Source: an uncultured Clostridia bacterium
GTDB taxonomy: Bacteria > Bacillota > Clostridia > Christensenellales > UBA1242
Assembly (NCBI GenBank): GCA_934757855.1
Contig: CAKVLR010000002.1
Span: 62,001 to 126,000, forward strand
Direction of reading: 5' to 3'
DNA: 64,000 nucleotides
In this document: piece by piece, positions 35,544 to 45,411 of the stretch
Layout: each line of letters begins with the position of its first letter
How positions within the stretch are numbered: position 1 is the stretch's first letter
Notes under the pieces: model-generated
What the model was told of the DNA's origin: nothing
Seen by the model: only the letters and a program-made list of their open reading frames with translations
The model's database searches: none
Position numbers and translations under genes: made by a program

Positions 35544-36779
35544 TTATTTTTGTACTTTTTTCTTGCGCAAAATGTCACGCGCGGTCAAATGATACGGGCA
35601 TTTTATCTTTAAAATTTGTTGCACAAGGTTAGCGTCCCGCACCTCGTTCCCTTCCATATCAAAAATTTCAGTTACTATAAATGTCTTGTTGAAATTTTCA
35701 CTAGGCGACAAAATTTCCAACTCATCGCCTACCTTAAAACGGTTGCGTTGTTCAACGATAGCAAAATTTTGCGCATCGCTATCTTCTTTTACTTGCGCGA
35801 TAAAGTCATATGTGGAAATAGGATAACTTGTTTCCAAATACTCTCTATCTTTTTCACCTAGGCAAAAACCAGTCGTAAAACGGCGGTGACTACATTTTTC
35901 CAACTCGACAATTCTAGCAGGGTCAATCTTAAACTCGGCAGGGTTATTCTCCAAAATATCAAGAGCCTTGCGGTATGCGTTTACCACATTTGCCACATAA
36001 TAAGCCGATTTCATTCTACCCTCAATCTTAAAACTAGTGACACCAGCCTCAGCCATTTTGTCAAGGTAATTTATCATACACAAGTCTTTACTATTTAAAA
36101 TATATGTACTGCGTTCATCTTGTTGAATTTCGTACTCCTCGCCATTGTTTTTGCGTGACTTTTCGGTGATAAAATATTCCCACCTGCACGCTTGCACGCA
36201 AGCACCGCGATTGCTATCTCTGCCTGATAAATAATTGCTAAGCAAACATCTACCAGAATAACTAATACACATTGCACCGTGTACAAACGCTTCCAACTCC
36301 ACATCTTGTGGCAAAAAGTCGCGTATTTCTTTTATCTCGTTAATACTTAACTCACGCGCTAAAATTATGCGTTTTGCACCCGCATCAGCCCAAAACTTAG
36401 CCGAATACTTGTTGCTTGCACACGCTTGTGTAGATAAATGGATAGGTAGATTGGGTACGACTTGCTTTGCTAAACTCATTACCCCCGCATCAGATACAAT
36501 CACCGCATCGGCACCGATTTTTTCGAGATATTGTAAATACTCAGCCAAGCCTTCAAAATCACTATTGTGTGCTTGAATATTTACAGTAATGTACGCTTTT
36601 TTGCCCAATTTGTGAGTATAATTAACATAAGTCGCGAGTTCATCATTATCAAAATTATCACTAAAAGCACGCAAGCCCCATTTTTTACCCGCAAAGTAGC
36701 ACGCATCTGCCCCATAGTAAAGAGCAGTTTCCAATTTTTCTATGTCGCCCGCTGGCGCTAATAATTCAAATTTTTTCAT
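35544..36779 (-). CDS. trhP: U32-family tRNA hydroxylation protein (TrhP-like)
   Basis: 411 residues. The N-terminus LLAPAGDIEKLETALYYGAD and the U32 signature EAFVHGAMCISYSGRCLLSN (about residues 159-178) are clear. Cysteines of the iron-sulfur site follow in GACVQACRWEY. TrhP-type U32 proteins are needed to make 5-hydroxyuridine at position 34 of tRNA. The neighbouring trmR-like methyltransferase adds the methyl group to that hydroxyl, which supports this role over a peptidase role. Last gene of the operon. Confidence 0.85.
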   Translation of the reverse strand: MKKFELLAPAGDIEKLETALYYGADACYFAGKKWGLRAFSDNFDNDELATYVNYTHKLGKKAYITVNIQAHNSDFEGLAEYLQYLEKIGADAVIVSDAGVMSLAKQVVPNLPIHLSTQACASNKYSAKFWADAGAKRIILARELSINEIKEIRDFLPQDVELEAFVHGAMCISYSGRCLLSNYLSGRDSNRGACVQACRWEYFITEKSRKNNGEEYEIQQDERSTYILNSKDLCMINYLDKMAEAGVTSFKIEGRMKSAYYVANVVNAYRKALDILENNPAEFKIDPARIVELEKCSHRRFTTGFCLGEKDREYLETSYPISTYDFIAQVKEDSDAQNFAIVEQRNRFKVGDELEILSPSENFNKTFIVTEIFDMEGNEVRDANLVQQILKIKCPYHLTARDILRKKKVQK

Positions 36780-36790
36780 AATTTTCTCCT

Positions 36791-37375
36791 TTACTTAAAA
36801 CGCACTTCACTAATACCATCACCTATATGGTAGATATTAGTGTTCAGCGTTTCATTTGTGGTAATTTTTGTGATAAAATCACGCATTTTTGCCACTGTAC
36901 GCTCAAATCTAGGTTCGCTTATCGGCTTGCCATCTAACACCATTCCGCGAAAAAGCACATTATCGGACACCCAAACTCCGTTTTTCTCTAATAATGGCAA
37001 AATCATATCTACCATATCAACATAAGTCCCTTTTGGCCCGTCCAAAAATATTAAATCAAATTTTCTACCCAAAAGAGTTGGCAAAGTTTTTAGGCAATCG
37101 CCTTCAATAATTTCTACACGCGAAATTAAGCCTAATTTTTCAAAATTCTCTTTTGCCAACTTAATATTTGGTTTACTTATTTCCAAACAACACAAATTTG
37201 CATTGCACTGCCTTAGCATACAAGCCCCCGAATAGCCTATCGCCATTCCAATTTCTAATATATTTTTGGGCTGTGTGTCCTTGCAAAGTTTTTCCAAATA
37301 TTCACGGCTCTCACGCAACACAACAGGGATTTTCCTCGCGCGAGCGTAAACTTCCATTTCATCTAAATAATCCAT
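36791..37375 (-). CDS. trmR: O-methyltransferase, probable tRNA 5-hydroxyuridine methyltransferase
   Basis: 194 residues, a class I SAM-dependent O-methyltransferase of the COMT-like family. The SAM-binding motif is LEIGMAIGYSGACML, and FDLIFLDGPKGTY contains the metal-binding Asp. Next to trhP it matches the B. subtilis yrrM-yrrN-yrrO arrangement, where TrmR forms 5-methoxyuridine at the tRNA wobble base. The start lies one base after the rnj stop. Confidence 0.82.
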   Translation of the reverse strand: MDYLDEMEVYARARKIPVVLRESREYLEKLCKDTQPKNILEIGMAIGYSGACMLRQCNANLCCLEISKPNIKLAKENFEKLGLISRVEIIEGDCLKTLPTLLGRKFDLIFLDGPKGTYVDMVDMILPLLEKNGVWVSDNVLFRGMVLDGKPISEPRFERTVAKMRDFITKITTNETLNTNIYHIGDGISEVRFK

Positions 37376-37376
37376 T

Positions 37377-39248
37377 TTATACTTCCAAAATAATAGGAAT
37401 AATCATAGGCTTACGGCGTGTGCGCTTGAAGAATAGATTTGTAAGCACTTTTTTAACTGTATTTTTGATTTCATTCCAATCTTGTTTGCCCTCTTGATTT
37501 TGGCTCATTGCATCAATAATTACTTGTCTTGCCTCGCGCAAAATATCGCTAATTTCGTTTGGATAAATAAATCCGCGTGGAATTAACTCAGGACCGCTAG
37601 CAAGTTTGCCAGTTGACTTGTTGATACCCAACACAACTACACAAATACCGTCCTCGGCAAGTTGCAATCTATCGCGCAAAACCGAATTGTCAAGGTCGCA
37701 AACAGTCTTGCCATCTACAATCTTTTCACCAGCCTCAACATCTGGAAGGGCTTTAATAGAATTTTGTGTTACTTCTACCACGCTACCTACATGAGGCACA
37801 ATGATATTTTGAGGTTTCACACCCATTTTGATAGCAAATTGTTCGTGGTATTTTAAATGTTTTACCTCACCGTGCATAGGCATAAAGAATCTAGGGCGAA
37901 TAAGTTTGTGTACAATCATAAATTCTGTTTGACAAGCGTGACCTGATGCGTGTACATCACTCAAATCATCATAAATTACCTTTGCGCCTTGCAAAATTAA
38001 CTGATTGATTATGTTTGTAACTGATTTTTCATTACCTGGTACTGGTGAAGATGAGAAAATAACTGTATCATTTGTGCCGATACGAATGTTTGCCATTTCG
38101 CCATTTACCATTCTATCGAGGGCTGTATGCTCTTGACCTTGACTACCAGTAGCCAAAATTAAGATTTCATTATCTGCATACTTATCTACTCTATCGATAT
38201 CAATAATTTGCTTGTGGTCAAATTTTATCTCGCCGATTTTCATAGCAAGTTCCATAGTATTTATCATACTACGCCCAGCAAAAGCAACTTTTCTGCCGAA
38301 TTTTCTTGCCAAATCCATAATTTGTTGCACGCGGTGTACATTTGAAGCAAACGAAGTAATAATGATACGGTTTGTGCGTGATTCTTCCATAATTTCAGCC
38401 AAAGTTTCACCCACAACGCGTTCACTCATCGCCATACCTGGGCGCTCAATGTTTGTACTCTCGCACAGCATCAGCAACACGCCTTTTCTTCCTAACTCAC
38501 CCATACGGCTAAGGTCAGTTGTATCGCCCGCAATCGGCGTAAAGTCGATTTTAAAGTCACCAGACACAAACACTAAGCCAACAGGAGTCGTAATAGCGAG
38601 TGCATACGCGCCTGCGATTGAGTGGTTTACATGGATAAACTCTACATTAAAACAACCAATATTTACCGCATTACCTGGGTTCATTGCGTAGCCTTTCATT
38701 TTGATTTTAGGAAATTCGCGCAACTTGTTTTCAATCAAAGCAATACTCAATTTACTAGCGTAAACTGGTGCTTTTACCTCATCAAGGAAGTATGGCAAAC
38801 TGCCTATGTGGTCCTCGTGTGCGTGAGTAATGCAAATACCTTTTATCATATCTTTGTGCTTCTTTAACCAAGACATATCTGGTATGACCAAATCAACACC
38901 TGGCATATCTGGTTCAGCAAAACCTACACCACAGTCAATAACCAAAATTTCATCGCCATAGCGAAGTGCAGTAATGTTGTCACCAACTTTACCTACCCCA
39001 CCAAAAAACATAACTTGTAGTCCTTTTCCTTTTGGACCAAAGTTACGCACGCGTGGCTCTTGAGTCTTGTTTTGTTTAAAATTGCGTGGGTGCGCAGTAT
39101 TTGCTTGTTTTGCCACCTTTTCACCCTGCACATTGTTTTTAAAATGTTGCGCGCGTTCACGCTTTGTGAATGTACGCTTTTGAATTTTGTTTTCACTTGT
39201 TAGGGTATTTTCTTGCCCTACACTCTCGTTAATTTTTTCTGTTTCCAA
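37377..39248 (-). CDS. rnj: ribonuclease J
   Basis: 623 residues. The metallo-beta-lactamase motif THAHEDHIGS has His142, His144, Asp146 and His147. The beta-CASP motifs follow (SGDFKIDFTP, then FASNVHRVQQIMDLA, and MPMHGEVKHLKYH). A basic N-terminal extension of about 70 residues precedes the catalytic core. RNase J has 5'-exonuclease and endonuclease activity in mRNA decay and rRNA maturation. The start codon is TTG behind AAGGAGA. Confidence 0.96.
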   Translation of the reverse strand: METEKINESVGQENTLTSENKIQKRTFTKRERAQHFKNNVQGEKVAKQANTAHPRNFKQNKTQEPRVRNFGPKGKGLQVMFFGGVGKVGDNITALRYGDEILVIDCGVGFAEPDMPGVDLVIPDMSWLKKHKDMIKGICITHAHEDHIGSLPYFLDEVKAPVYASKLSIALIENKLREFPKIKMKGYAMNPGNAVNIGCFNVEFIHVNHSIAGAYALAITTPVGLVFVSGDFKIDFTPIAGDTTDLSRMGELGRKGVLLMLCESTNIERPGMAMSERVVGETLAEIMEESRTNRIIITSFASNVHRVQQIMDLARKFGRKVAFAGRSMINTMELAMKIGEIKFDHKQIIDIDRVDKYADNEILILATGSQGQEHTALDRMVNGEMANIRIGTNDTVIFSSSPVPGNEKSVTNIINQLILQGAKVIYDDLSDVHASGHACQTEFMIVHKLIRPRFFMPMHGEVKHLKYHEQFAIKMGVKPQNIIVPHVGSVVEVTQNSIKALPDVEAGEKIVDGKTVCDLDNSVLRDRLQLAEDGICVVVLGINKSTGKLASGPELIPRGFIYPNEISDILREARQVIIDAMSQNQEGKQDWNEIKNTVKKVLTNLFFKRTRRKPMIIPIILEV

Positions 39249-39266
39249 TTTTATCTCCTTTTAAAA

Positions 39267-40220
39267 TTAAATAATATCCTTTAAATTATTAATATGTTCC
39301 CAATCTTCACGCTTTTTCGGTGAAATAATTTCATCTTCACCCGCGTAAAAACGAAGTCCATTAATATAGAAGAAGCATACTTGCCCCATTATATTACTAA
39401 ATAATAGAGTCGCAGGAACTGTAAGCAACAATCCAACCGATGCAGTAAAGATACAAGCCGCAATATTTCCTGCTATGTAAAGCAATGTCAGTATTAATTG
39501 CCTACTGTAAATTACACTAAAATTTTTTGCCATTCCCACAAAACTTTCGCGCAACGCGCCCCAAACTGTGCTATTGCGCACAATCATACAAGGCGCCCAC
39601 ATACAAAACAAAGTTTGGCGAAGCGCTACCAAAAGCGATAGCACTAGTACAATTAAAAATGGTGTCAAGAAACTAAGTATTGCGATATCAAAAGTAAACA
39701 AATACAACATTGCTACAAATACAGCAAGTATCAACATATCCACAGGCCAAACGACCAACAATTTTGCCAACTGCAATTTCATAGATTTTTTGAGGTTTTT
39801 TATAAAACAACAAAAGAAACTAAATTTTGAGTTGCTAGACATATAGCCATACAAGCAATCAGCAATCGCAAGTTCGCTCAAATTTATCAAGAACGAACCA
39901 CCTAGCGTAATAATTACCGCAAGAATTATCACCAACGGCAATACAGTAGCGATATTTTGAGCAATAATTTCAAACAATGAAATTGTTAGTTGTGATATAG
40001 CACCCAAAAGTTCATCAATTCTAAAATTCATAAAGGTTTGGCTAAAAATATCACCAACTTGCGCAAAAAAGCCCGCTTGCGACAATTCATCAATTAGCGG
40101 ATAACAGCACGCAATACCTATTCCACATACAACAAGTATAGAGATAAGCATATATGGCAAAATTTTCCACACTAGCGTACCATTGCGCACAAATAATTTT
40201 GTAGAATCAGTCAATATCAT
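39267..40220 (-). CDS. multispan membrane protein, unknown
   Basis: 317 residues with about six hydrophobic segments (near 20-40, 90-115, 150-190, 195-215, 245-285). No catalytic motif seen and no family recognised. The C-terminus is charged and cytosolic (KKREDWEHINNLK). It is cotranscribed with a similar-sized membrane protein upstream and RNase J 18 bases downstream. Confidence 0.75.
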   Translation of the reverse strand: MILTDSTKLFVRNGTLVWKILPYMLISILVVCGIGIACCYPLIDELSQAGFFAQVGDIFSQTFMNFRIDELLGAISQLTISLFEIIAQNIATVLPLVIILAVIITLGGSFLINLSELAIADCLYGYMSSNSKFSFFCCFIKNLKKSMKLQLAKLLVVWPVDMLILAVFVAMLYLFTFDIAILSFLTPFLIVLVLSLLVALRQTLFCMWAPCMIVRNSTVWGALRESFVGMAKNFSVIYSRQLILTLLYIAGNIAACIFTASVGLLLTVPATLLFSNIMGQVCFFYINGLRFYAGEDEIISPKKREDWEHINNLKDII

Positions 40221-40235
40221 AGATTACCTTCCTAC

Positions 40236-41051
40236 TTAAAATTTCACGAACAAACGGCGTTTGTCGTAGCGTTTTATATCGTTAAACTCACAAAAAACAA
40301 TCATTCCCAAGATACATTCGATAGGCAAGAAAATAAGTAGCCCCAAAATATTGCCAAGCCAAACAATTTTTAGCAAAGTGCAAATTGCGATAATCACAAA
40401 CACAGTCACACACAACACTGCTTCAACAAGTAAAATTTGCCAAACATTGCGTGAAATTGCGTGTGTCGCATCTGAAAATGAAACATTTAGTGGCGAACCG
40501 TTTATCATCATACCTATACAAGTTTGAATAAATAATGTAAACGCACGCATAATCAAAAACATTCCCAAAATCAGCACGATATAATTAAATATTGCACTAA
40601 ACACATTGCCTACCCCATTTTTTGCACACAAGAAATGTACAAAAAACATAAGTAGCATCATAACTAGATTGATAATGTAGGCAACAACTGCAAGAATTGC
40701 CACAACTTTTAACACACTCAGCACATTGCTGTTTAGGCTAAATCCGTTGACTACTGAGGGCTTGCCCGTTTTGAAGTGTCTTTCGATAAAGCCTAGGAAT
40801 AGGCTCATTGACACAACCAACAAAACTAAACCTAGTATTATCCACAACACATCAAGCCAACCTATCCCATATACCGCGGTATAAAATTGTCCAAAATTCA
40901 TCAAAGTGTAATTTGGATATTCCACCACAAATTGAAACAATGAAAAAGGCTTTAGGAGCGCACCTATAAAAATTGCAGGCGCGACACAAAAAATCACTAC
41001 ATAAATGAAATTTTTGCAATAATAATTTAAGATATCTTTTAGATAATTCAT
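40236..41051 (-). CDS. multispan membrane protein, unknown
   Basis: 271 residues from the ATG at 41051 (MNYLKDILNYYCKNFIYVVI), behind GGGGTAA. An in-frame ATG at 41072 has no ribosome-binding site. Six hydrophobic stretches are visible. It resembles the next gene in size and layout and could be a distant relative or partner. First gene of the five-gene operon that continues to trhP. Confidence 0.7.
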   Translation of the reverse strand: MNYLKDILNYYCKNFIYVVIFCVAPAIFIGALLKPFSLFQFVVEYPNYTLMNFGQFYTAVYGIGWLDVLWIILGLVLLVVSMSLFLGFIERHFKTGKPSVVNGFSLNSNVLSVLKVVAILAVVAYIINLVMMLLMFFVHFLCAKNGVGNVFSAIFNYIVLILGMFLIMRAFTLFIQTCIGMMINGSPLNVSFSDATHAISRNVWQILLVEAVLCVTVFVIIAICTLLKIVWLGNILGLLIFLPIECILGMIVFCEFNDIKRYDKRRLFVKF

Positions 41052-41207
41052 AATTTTACCCCATTTCCGCATAGATAAAACGCAAATTTACAAACCAAAA
41101 CTAACAAAATCTGCCGACTTTTCTCCCACGGCTATTAGATTTTTATACATTAATATAATATAGATAGGGTCATAAAAACCCAAAATTAATCCTAACTTAT
41201 TGATTTC

Positions 41208-41236
41208 ATTATATCATATAATTTATATTAAATCAA
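41208..41236 (-). promoter_or_regulatory. promoter of the membrane protein-rnj-trmR-trhP operon
   Basis: Minus strand TTGATT, 17-base spacer, TATAAT. Predicted leader is about 150 bases. Confidence 0.7.
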
Positions 41237-41262
41237 GTGTTTAGTATAAATTCTACCAAAAC

Positions 41263-41290
41263 AAAAAAGAGAGGCAAACTTGCCCCTCTC
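41263..41290 (-). terminator. terminator of the phage structural operon
   Basis: Minus strand GGCAA-GT-TTGCC hairpin with flanking GAGA/TCTC pairs, followed by six T, 20 bases after the holin stop. Confidence 0.82.
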
Positions 41291-41309
41291 GAAAATTGTT
41301 AACAAAAAA

Positions 41310-41726
41310 CTAATTGTTAGCATCAATTTTTGCGAAACCTTCTAGCACCTCTCTACGCACCTCATAAATAGGTTTTACATCATAATTTTTAGCAACATTA
41401 TCAGCATTTTGACTATCTGTGCAATCGCTTTTAGTTTCGTTTTCTACTTTTTCTTGCTCAACAACAAAATTTTCTTGCTTTACTTGATTTTCTTGTTCCA
41501 TTTGTTCCTCTTTTTCCATATTATTTATCAAATTTTGTGCAGGGTGCGTAATTATCCCTAACACAACAAACACACCCAGCACACTATTTACAATCGACAT
41601 ATAAATTTCTTCATTAATTACCAGCCCCAACGGCTTGCCTACTGCTTGCACAAGTAGCAAAACAGCACTCGCTAGCGACACCCAGAAACTGTAATTTTTG
41701 AGTCGATTTTTTAATTTTACGCTCAT
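41310..41726 (-). CDS. phage holin-like protein (phi-LC3 type)
   Basis: 138 residues. The N-terminal ~65 residues match phi-LC3-type holins: KNRLKNYSFWVSLASAVLLL, a second helix around IVNSVLGVFVVLGIITHP. A long hydrophilic Glu/Asn-rich tail follows. Holins form membrane lesions to release endolysin; no endolysin gene is seen nearby. Last gene of the phage module. Confidence 0.75.
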   Translation of the reverse strand: MSVKLKNRLKNYSFWVSLASAVLLLVQAVGKPLGLVINEEIYMSIVNSVLGVFVVLGIITHPAQNLINNMEKEEQMEQENQVKQENFVVEQEKVENETKSDCTDSQNADNVAKNYDVKPIYEVRREVLEGFAKIDANN

Positions 41727-41727
41727 A

Positions 41728-42660
41728 CTATTTCTCCGATTTTATTTTATAAACCTTACGGGTAGCAAAATCAATCGCAGTCTTGTACCAATCACCAATT
41801 TGAGCGTGAATTTCTGGGTCGTTTAAAATCTCAAACGCCTCGCGCTTGGTTAAATCTTGCATTTTTTCTAACAAATACATCATTTTTTCGTGTTGCTTAT
41901 CTGCCGAAATTTTTGAATTAGCGCTCTCATTCATTTTTTCCCAATTTTTCAAAACCTTAGCGCGTTGCTCACTGATACGCTCGTTGTATTTCTCCGCATC
42001 TGATTGAGTTTTGAGATACTTTTCATTAAGTTCATCAACTTTCTTTTCCAACTCGCTAGCATATTTAATATCAAATTTATCAAGTGCCACTTGAAATTCA
42101 TTTTCTACGATACTACGCTTCAATGAAATTTCCGCGAGTTTGCGATTTGCTTCATTCAGTGAGTTTTGCAATTCATAATCAATGCGGTCTTGCACACCTT
42201 GCTGACCATTAAAAGCAATACTGCTCGATTGAACACCGTTTGCAATATTTTGCGCTTGATTTGTTGCCAAACCTGATTGCAAATTTTGAGCATATTGATA
42301 TTTTGAGTTTTCCAAATCTTGATTTACTTTTTCAGTTTGAAGTTTAATATTTTCAATATCAATATCGCGTTCACGATTAATTTTATCTATATTTGATTTT
42401 CGATAATCTTCTAACGCCCCACTTGCAACAACTTTCATCTCTCGCTCACTAGGCACATTTGAATTGATATAGTCCAGCCCCTCATAAATTTCATCAGGGT
42501 TAGGAGTTAAATATTTCCCCTCATATTCTTTGTCAATTTTTCGCAACCCCTCTCTTACCGCTTCAATATCATTTTCGGTAATTGTTTTAGGCGCATTGGT
42601 AGATTGTCCTTCCGTATTTTCATTTTGAACCTGTTTTTGTTCCTCTATTTCCAATGACAT
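41728..42660 (-). CDS. coiled-coil phage protein, possibly an ejection or internal virion protein
   Basis: 310 residues from the ATG at 42660, which has GGAGG upstream; an ATG at 42675 overlaps that site. Residues about 80-245 are long helices rich in Glu, Lys, Gln and Asn, predicted coiled coil, with an Ala/Gln/Asn-rich break (QSGLATNQAQNIANGVQSSS). No domain recognised. Its place after the neck genes matches that of P22 ejection proteins, but this rests on position only. Confidence 0.55.
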   Translation of the reverse strand: MSLEIEEQKQVQNENTEGQSTNAPKTITENDIEAVREGLRKIDKEYEGKYLTPNPDEIYEGLDYINSNVPSEREMKVVASGALEDYRKSNIDKINRERDIDIENIKLQTEKVNQDLENSKYQYAQNLQSGLATNQAQNIANGVQSSSIAFNGQQGVQDRIDYELQNSLNEANRKLAEISLKRSIVENEFQVALDKFDIKYASELEKKVDELNEKYLKTQSDAEKYNERISEQRAKVLKNWEKMNESANSKISADKQHEKMMYLLEKMQDLTKREAFEILNDPEIHAQIGDWYKTAIDFATRKVYKIKSEK

Positions 42661-42777
42661 AACAGCCACCTCCATATCTTAAATATTTATTTTTCTTAAT
42701 TAACTTAATACTTTCCATAACCTTAATCTTACTTGTATAAATTTTACAACACCCCCGTTTTGACACGGAATTTATAG

Positions 42778-42833
42778 TACTATGCTAGGTACTATGCATA
42801 GGTATTATGCATTGCATAGTACTGCATAGTACC
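42778..42833. repeat. cluster of five TACTATGC-type motifs forming a large hairpin
   Basis: Three plus-orientation copies (42778, 42790, 42803) and two inverted copies (42813, 42823) of TACTATGCA. The outer arms GGTACTATGCA and TGCATAGTACC pair over 11 bases and the inner pair over 9 (one G-U). It directly follows the stop codon of the 167-residue gene. Confidence 0.75.
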
Positions 42834-43337
42834 TCAATTTTTCACAAAAGAAAATTCTCTCCCCACAATCAATAATGTCATTTTATGAAACACTGCTTGG
42901 TCTGCCGTACCCGTATAGGTATAAACACCTATATTAGAAGTTCCCGTTGAATTAGTAAAGTAGCCAGCCGTTCGAAGCGAATTGCTCCCTTTTATACTTT
43001 TACTTTCATAACCATTTCTAGCGCTATTAACATAAAGCGTAGAAGTAACTGACATTTTTGCGGAAGTAGTAACATCAGAAAACAAACATACCATTATGTA
43101 CTCATTAGGTGGAAATGAAATTGCCCCTAAAAGACTATACTTTTCCGCAATAGAGTTTGAAGTAAAACCGTCATAGTCATATCTTTCAATTTTGACTTCA
43201 TTTTCACCCAAACTTGTATCACTTGAATTGCTATTTTTACTTTCTAATACTTCCAATCTTTCAAGCAACAACTCAACTTTATCATCTAGTTCTTTTGCTA
43301 GTTTATAACCCTTTTTACCTTCATCTTCAAATATCAT
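42834..43337 (-). CDS. phage virion-associated protein, possible tail needle or fibre
   Basis: 167 residues. A short coiled coil (about residues 10-36, LDDKVELLLERLEVLES) is followed by a Ser/Thr/Tyr/Gly-rich beta domain. That is the plan of trimeric tail needles and fibres. It lies directly after the gp10-like gene, the P22 position of gp26. No sequence family recognised. Confidence 0.5.
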   Translation of the reverse strand: MIFEDEGKKGYKLAKELDDKVELLLERLEVLESKNSNSSDTSLGENEVKIERYDYDGFTSNSIAEKYSLLGAISFPPNEYIMVCLFSDVTTSAKMSVTSTLYVNSARNGYESKSIKGSNSLRTAGYFTNSTGTSNIGVYTYTGTADQAVFHKMTLLIVGREFSFVKN

Positions 43338-43346
43338 AGTTTTCTC

Positions 43347-44840
43347 CTAACACAATGCAATTTCTAACACTGGATTTGAAATTTCGCAAGTATCAGCAGT
43401 TGATTTTATAGTAATGCTAAATTTATTGGCAATTACATTTATCGGTATACGGACAGTGGTATCACTCCCCTTCCCTTTAAATGTATATTTCTTGCCATTC
43501 GCGTTAATTTCCAAAATAATATCAGTTTTTGTATCAATATACAAAGATTTTATTACTTTTTTGTAAGTAGGATAGCCCATATCGGTAAATGGAGAGTCCC
43601 AAATTTTTTGAGTAGCCACTCCATAAACCTTACCATCGTGCGTAACTTCACTAACGATATTACATTTTTCACCATTACTACATACTACCAATTTTGAATA
43701 ATCACCCGTTTGAAATGCTGTCAATCTACTAATATCAACGCCACGCAAAATATTTAACTCACCAGTATTTACATCAAATTCTAGCAGTGTATTATTAATA
43801 TAAGTCGTGCTTTCACAACCAATAGTCCTACTATCATCATAGTTTAATTTGCAAGCCACATAATATTTACCAGCCAAAAATGCACCTACCGCGTTAGAGT
43901 TATCCACATTTTCAAAATATTTATCTAACCCAAGTTGCAATTTTGTCATATCACCGCCATCAAAATAGTACAATCCATCTTTACACATCATCATTATGAT
44001 TTTTCCGCACAAAACTGCAGTGTTGTGGTAAATTTTCCCCGTGGATAAGTACATATTTTTTACATTAAAATTACTTTGCAACCCCCAACCAGACACTCGC
44101 GTAATGCCAAAATCGCGTATTACATACAAGTAATTATTTGATTCAACCACCTTTTTAAGTGGCCCGCGCTCATCAGTAAGTTCAATATAACCGCCATCAA
44201 ATTCGCTAACTTTCCACGAAGTTGGGTCTAGGTCATCACTAAACCACAACTGACTTTGGTCGCCACCAGTTGTCGCAAACAACCTCCCCGCGTGTAGAGC
44301 AACTGAAGTAATTGACGGCACATTATCAGTATATAAATGTCGCGTAGCCGTACTATAAACACCAATTATATTCGGCACACAACAAAGGAAACTATCTGTA
44401 CCCTTTATCCTATAATTTACGCCCGCTGGTTCAACATTAAATGTTAACCCTGTATCTAAGTACAAATCTTCATAAGTAGATACACGCCAATAATACAATT
44501 TTTTATCATCGCAATAAATCATTAAATATGGTGAAAATCTTTTTCCAGCATTATCATAACGCCTAAAAAGCCACGCATTGATGATTTTTGTTACGCCTTC
44601 GGGTGTAGGTATTGACCTAGGCACTCCCACAAGGTCTGGCATTTCCAAAACTTTTAACCCCAATCCCTCTTTCAGCGCACCCGAACTATAACTATAATTA
44701 AATGTGTTTACGGCATAATTTAGAGGTAAGATATTTTCACTTACTTTTGTATTGATACCTTTCGAAAAGTCACTCAATTTTACCTTTAATAAAGATTTAT
44801 TGTTATTTGGTAATTTTTCAGTGTAAAACACTAAATCCAC
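43347..44840 (-). CDS. phage neck/tail protein, P22 gp10-like by position
   Basis: 497 residues, all-beta in character with repeated Tyr/Asp/Gly-rich strands and phrases such as GRLFATTGGDQSQLWFSDDL. The length and order are like the packaged-DNA stabilisation protein gp10 of P22 (about 470 residues). Its GTG start overlaps the end of the preceding gene. The assignment is by composition and synteny, not by a recognised motif. Confidence 0.55.
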   Translation of the reverse strand: MDLVFYTEKLPNNNKSLLKVKLSDFSKGINTKVSENILPLNYAVNTFNYSYSSGALKEGLGLKVLEMPDLVGVPRSIPTPEGVTKIINAWLFRRYDNAGKRFSPYLMIYCDDKKLYYWRVSTYEDLYLDTGLTFNVEPAGVNYRIKGTDSFLCCVPNIIGVYSTATRHLYTDNVPSITSVALHAGRLFATTGGDQSQLWFSDDLDPTSWKVSEFDGGYIELTDERGPLKKVVESNNYLYVIRDFGITRVSGWGLQSNFNVKNMYLSTGKIYHNTAVLCGKIIMMMCKDGLYYFDGGDMTKLQLGLDKYFENVDNSNAVGAFLAGKYYVACKLNYDDSRTIGCESTTYINNTLLEFDVNTGELNILRGVDISRLTAFQTGDYSKLVVCSNGEKCNIVSEVTHDGKVYGVATQKIWDSPFTDMGYPTYKKVIKSLYIDTKTDIILEINANGKKYTFKGKGSDTTVRIPINVIANKFSITIKSTADTCEISNPVLEIALC

Positions 44841-45400
44841 CGCCTTTTTTTGACAGTTTTCATAGATTTTGGGCTATTTCGCATCAAAATTGCACGCTCA
44901 AACATTACTTCCCACGCATCAGCATCACTAAACATACCACTCATTAAATAATATCGACTAACCACCCCGATAGCAAAGAGCCTTTTTGAAACTTTATCTA
45001 CCGCAATCTCGACTGAATCGGTAAAATTTGCAGAATATTGAGGCAAATATGTATAAATTACGCGTAATTTGCCATTTTTTGCTTCAAAATATGTAGGAAA
45101 AATAGAAAAATCAACATCATAACCGCGTTCATCTACTATTTTTAGAATATCTAAAACGGGTTTAGTTAGCGTGCTAAACTGCACTTTATCGTTAGAATTT
45201 GTGATAATTTCTTCATATTTTAACGGAAAATACATAGTTGCCAAACTTTGAGTAACATCATTTACACAAGTAAGTAGTAGATTTAACTTTTCCGCTTGTT
45301 GGTCAGTTGCTGTTTCCGTTCCGCCTAATTGAGTTGTATCTTTTAGTGCGGTATCGCCTAAATATTCAGCAACTAGTGCAAGCACTTCCTTTACAGTCAT
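44831..45400 (-). CDS. phage head-tail adaptor, P22 gp4-like by position
   Basis: 189 residues from the ATG at 45400 (MTVKEVLALVAEYLGDTALK), preceded by AAGGAGAG. Helical N-terminus, then a beta region (LRVIYTYLPQY), and an RFERAILM-like helical end. It lies between the small phage gene and the gp10-like gene. Role inferred from order and size. Confidence 0.55.
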   Translation of the reverse strand: MTVKEVLALVAEYLGDTALKDTTQLGGTETATDQQAEKLNLLLTCVNDVTQSLATMYFPLKYEEIITNSNDKVQFSTLTKPVLDILKIVDERGYDVDFSIFPTYFEAKNGKLRVIYTYLPQYSANFTDSVEIAVDKVSKRLFAIGVVSRYYLMSGMFSDADAWEVMFERAILMRNSPKSMKTVKKRRWI

Positions 45401-45411
45401 AATCTCTCCTT

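Noticed and set aside
42778..42833. Possible CRISPR array from the TACTATGCA repeats
   Set aside because: Units are 9-11 bases, in both orientations, with spacers of only 1-4 bases, and no cas genes are present.
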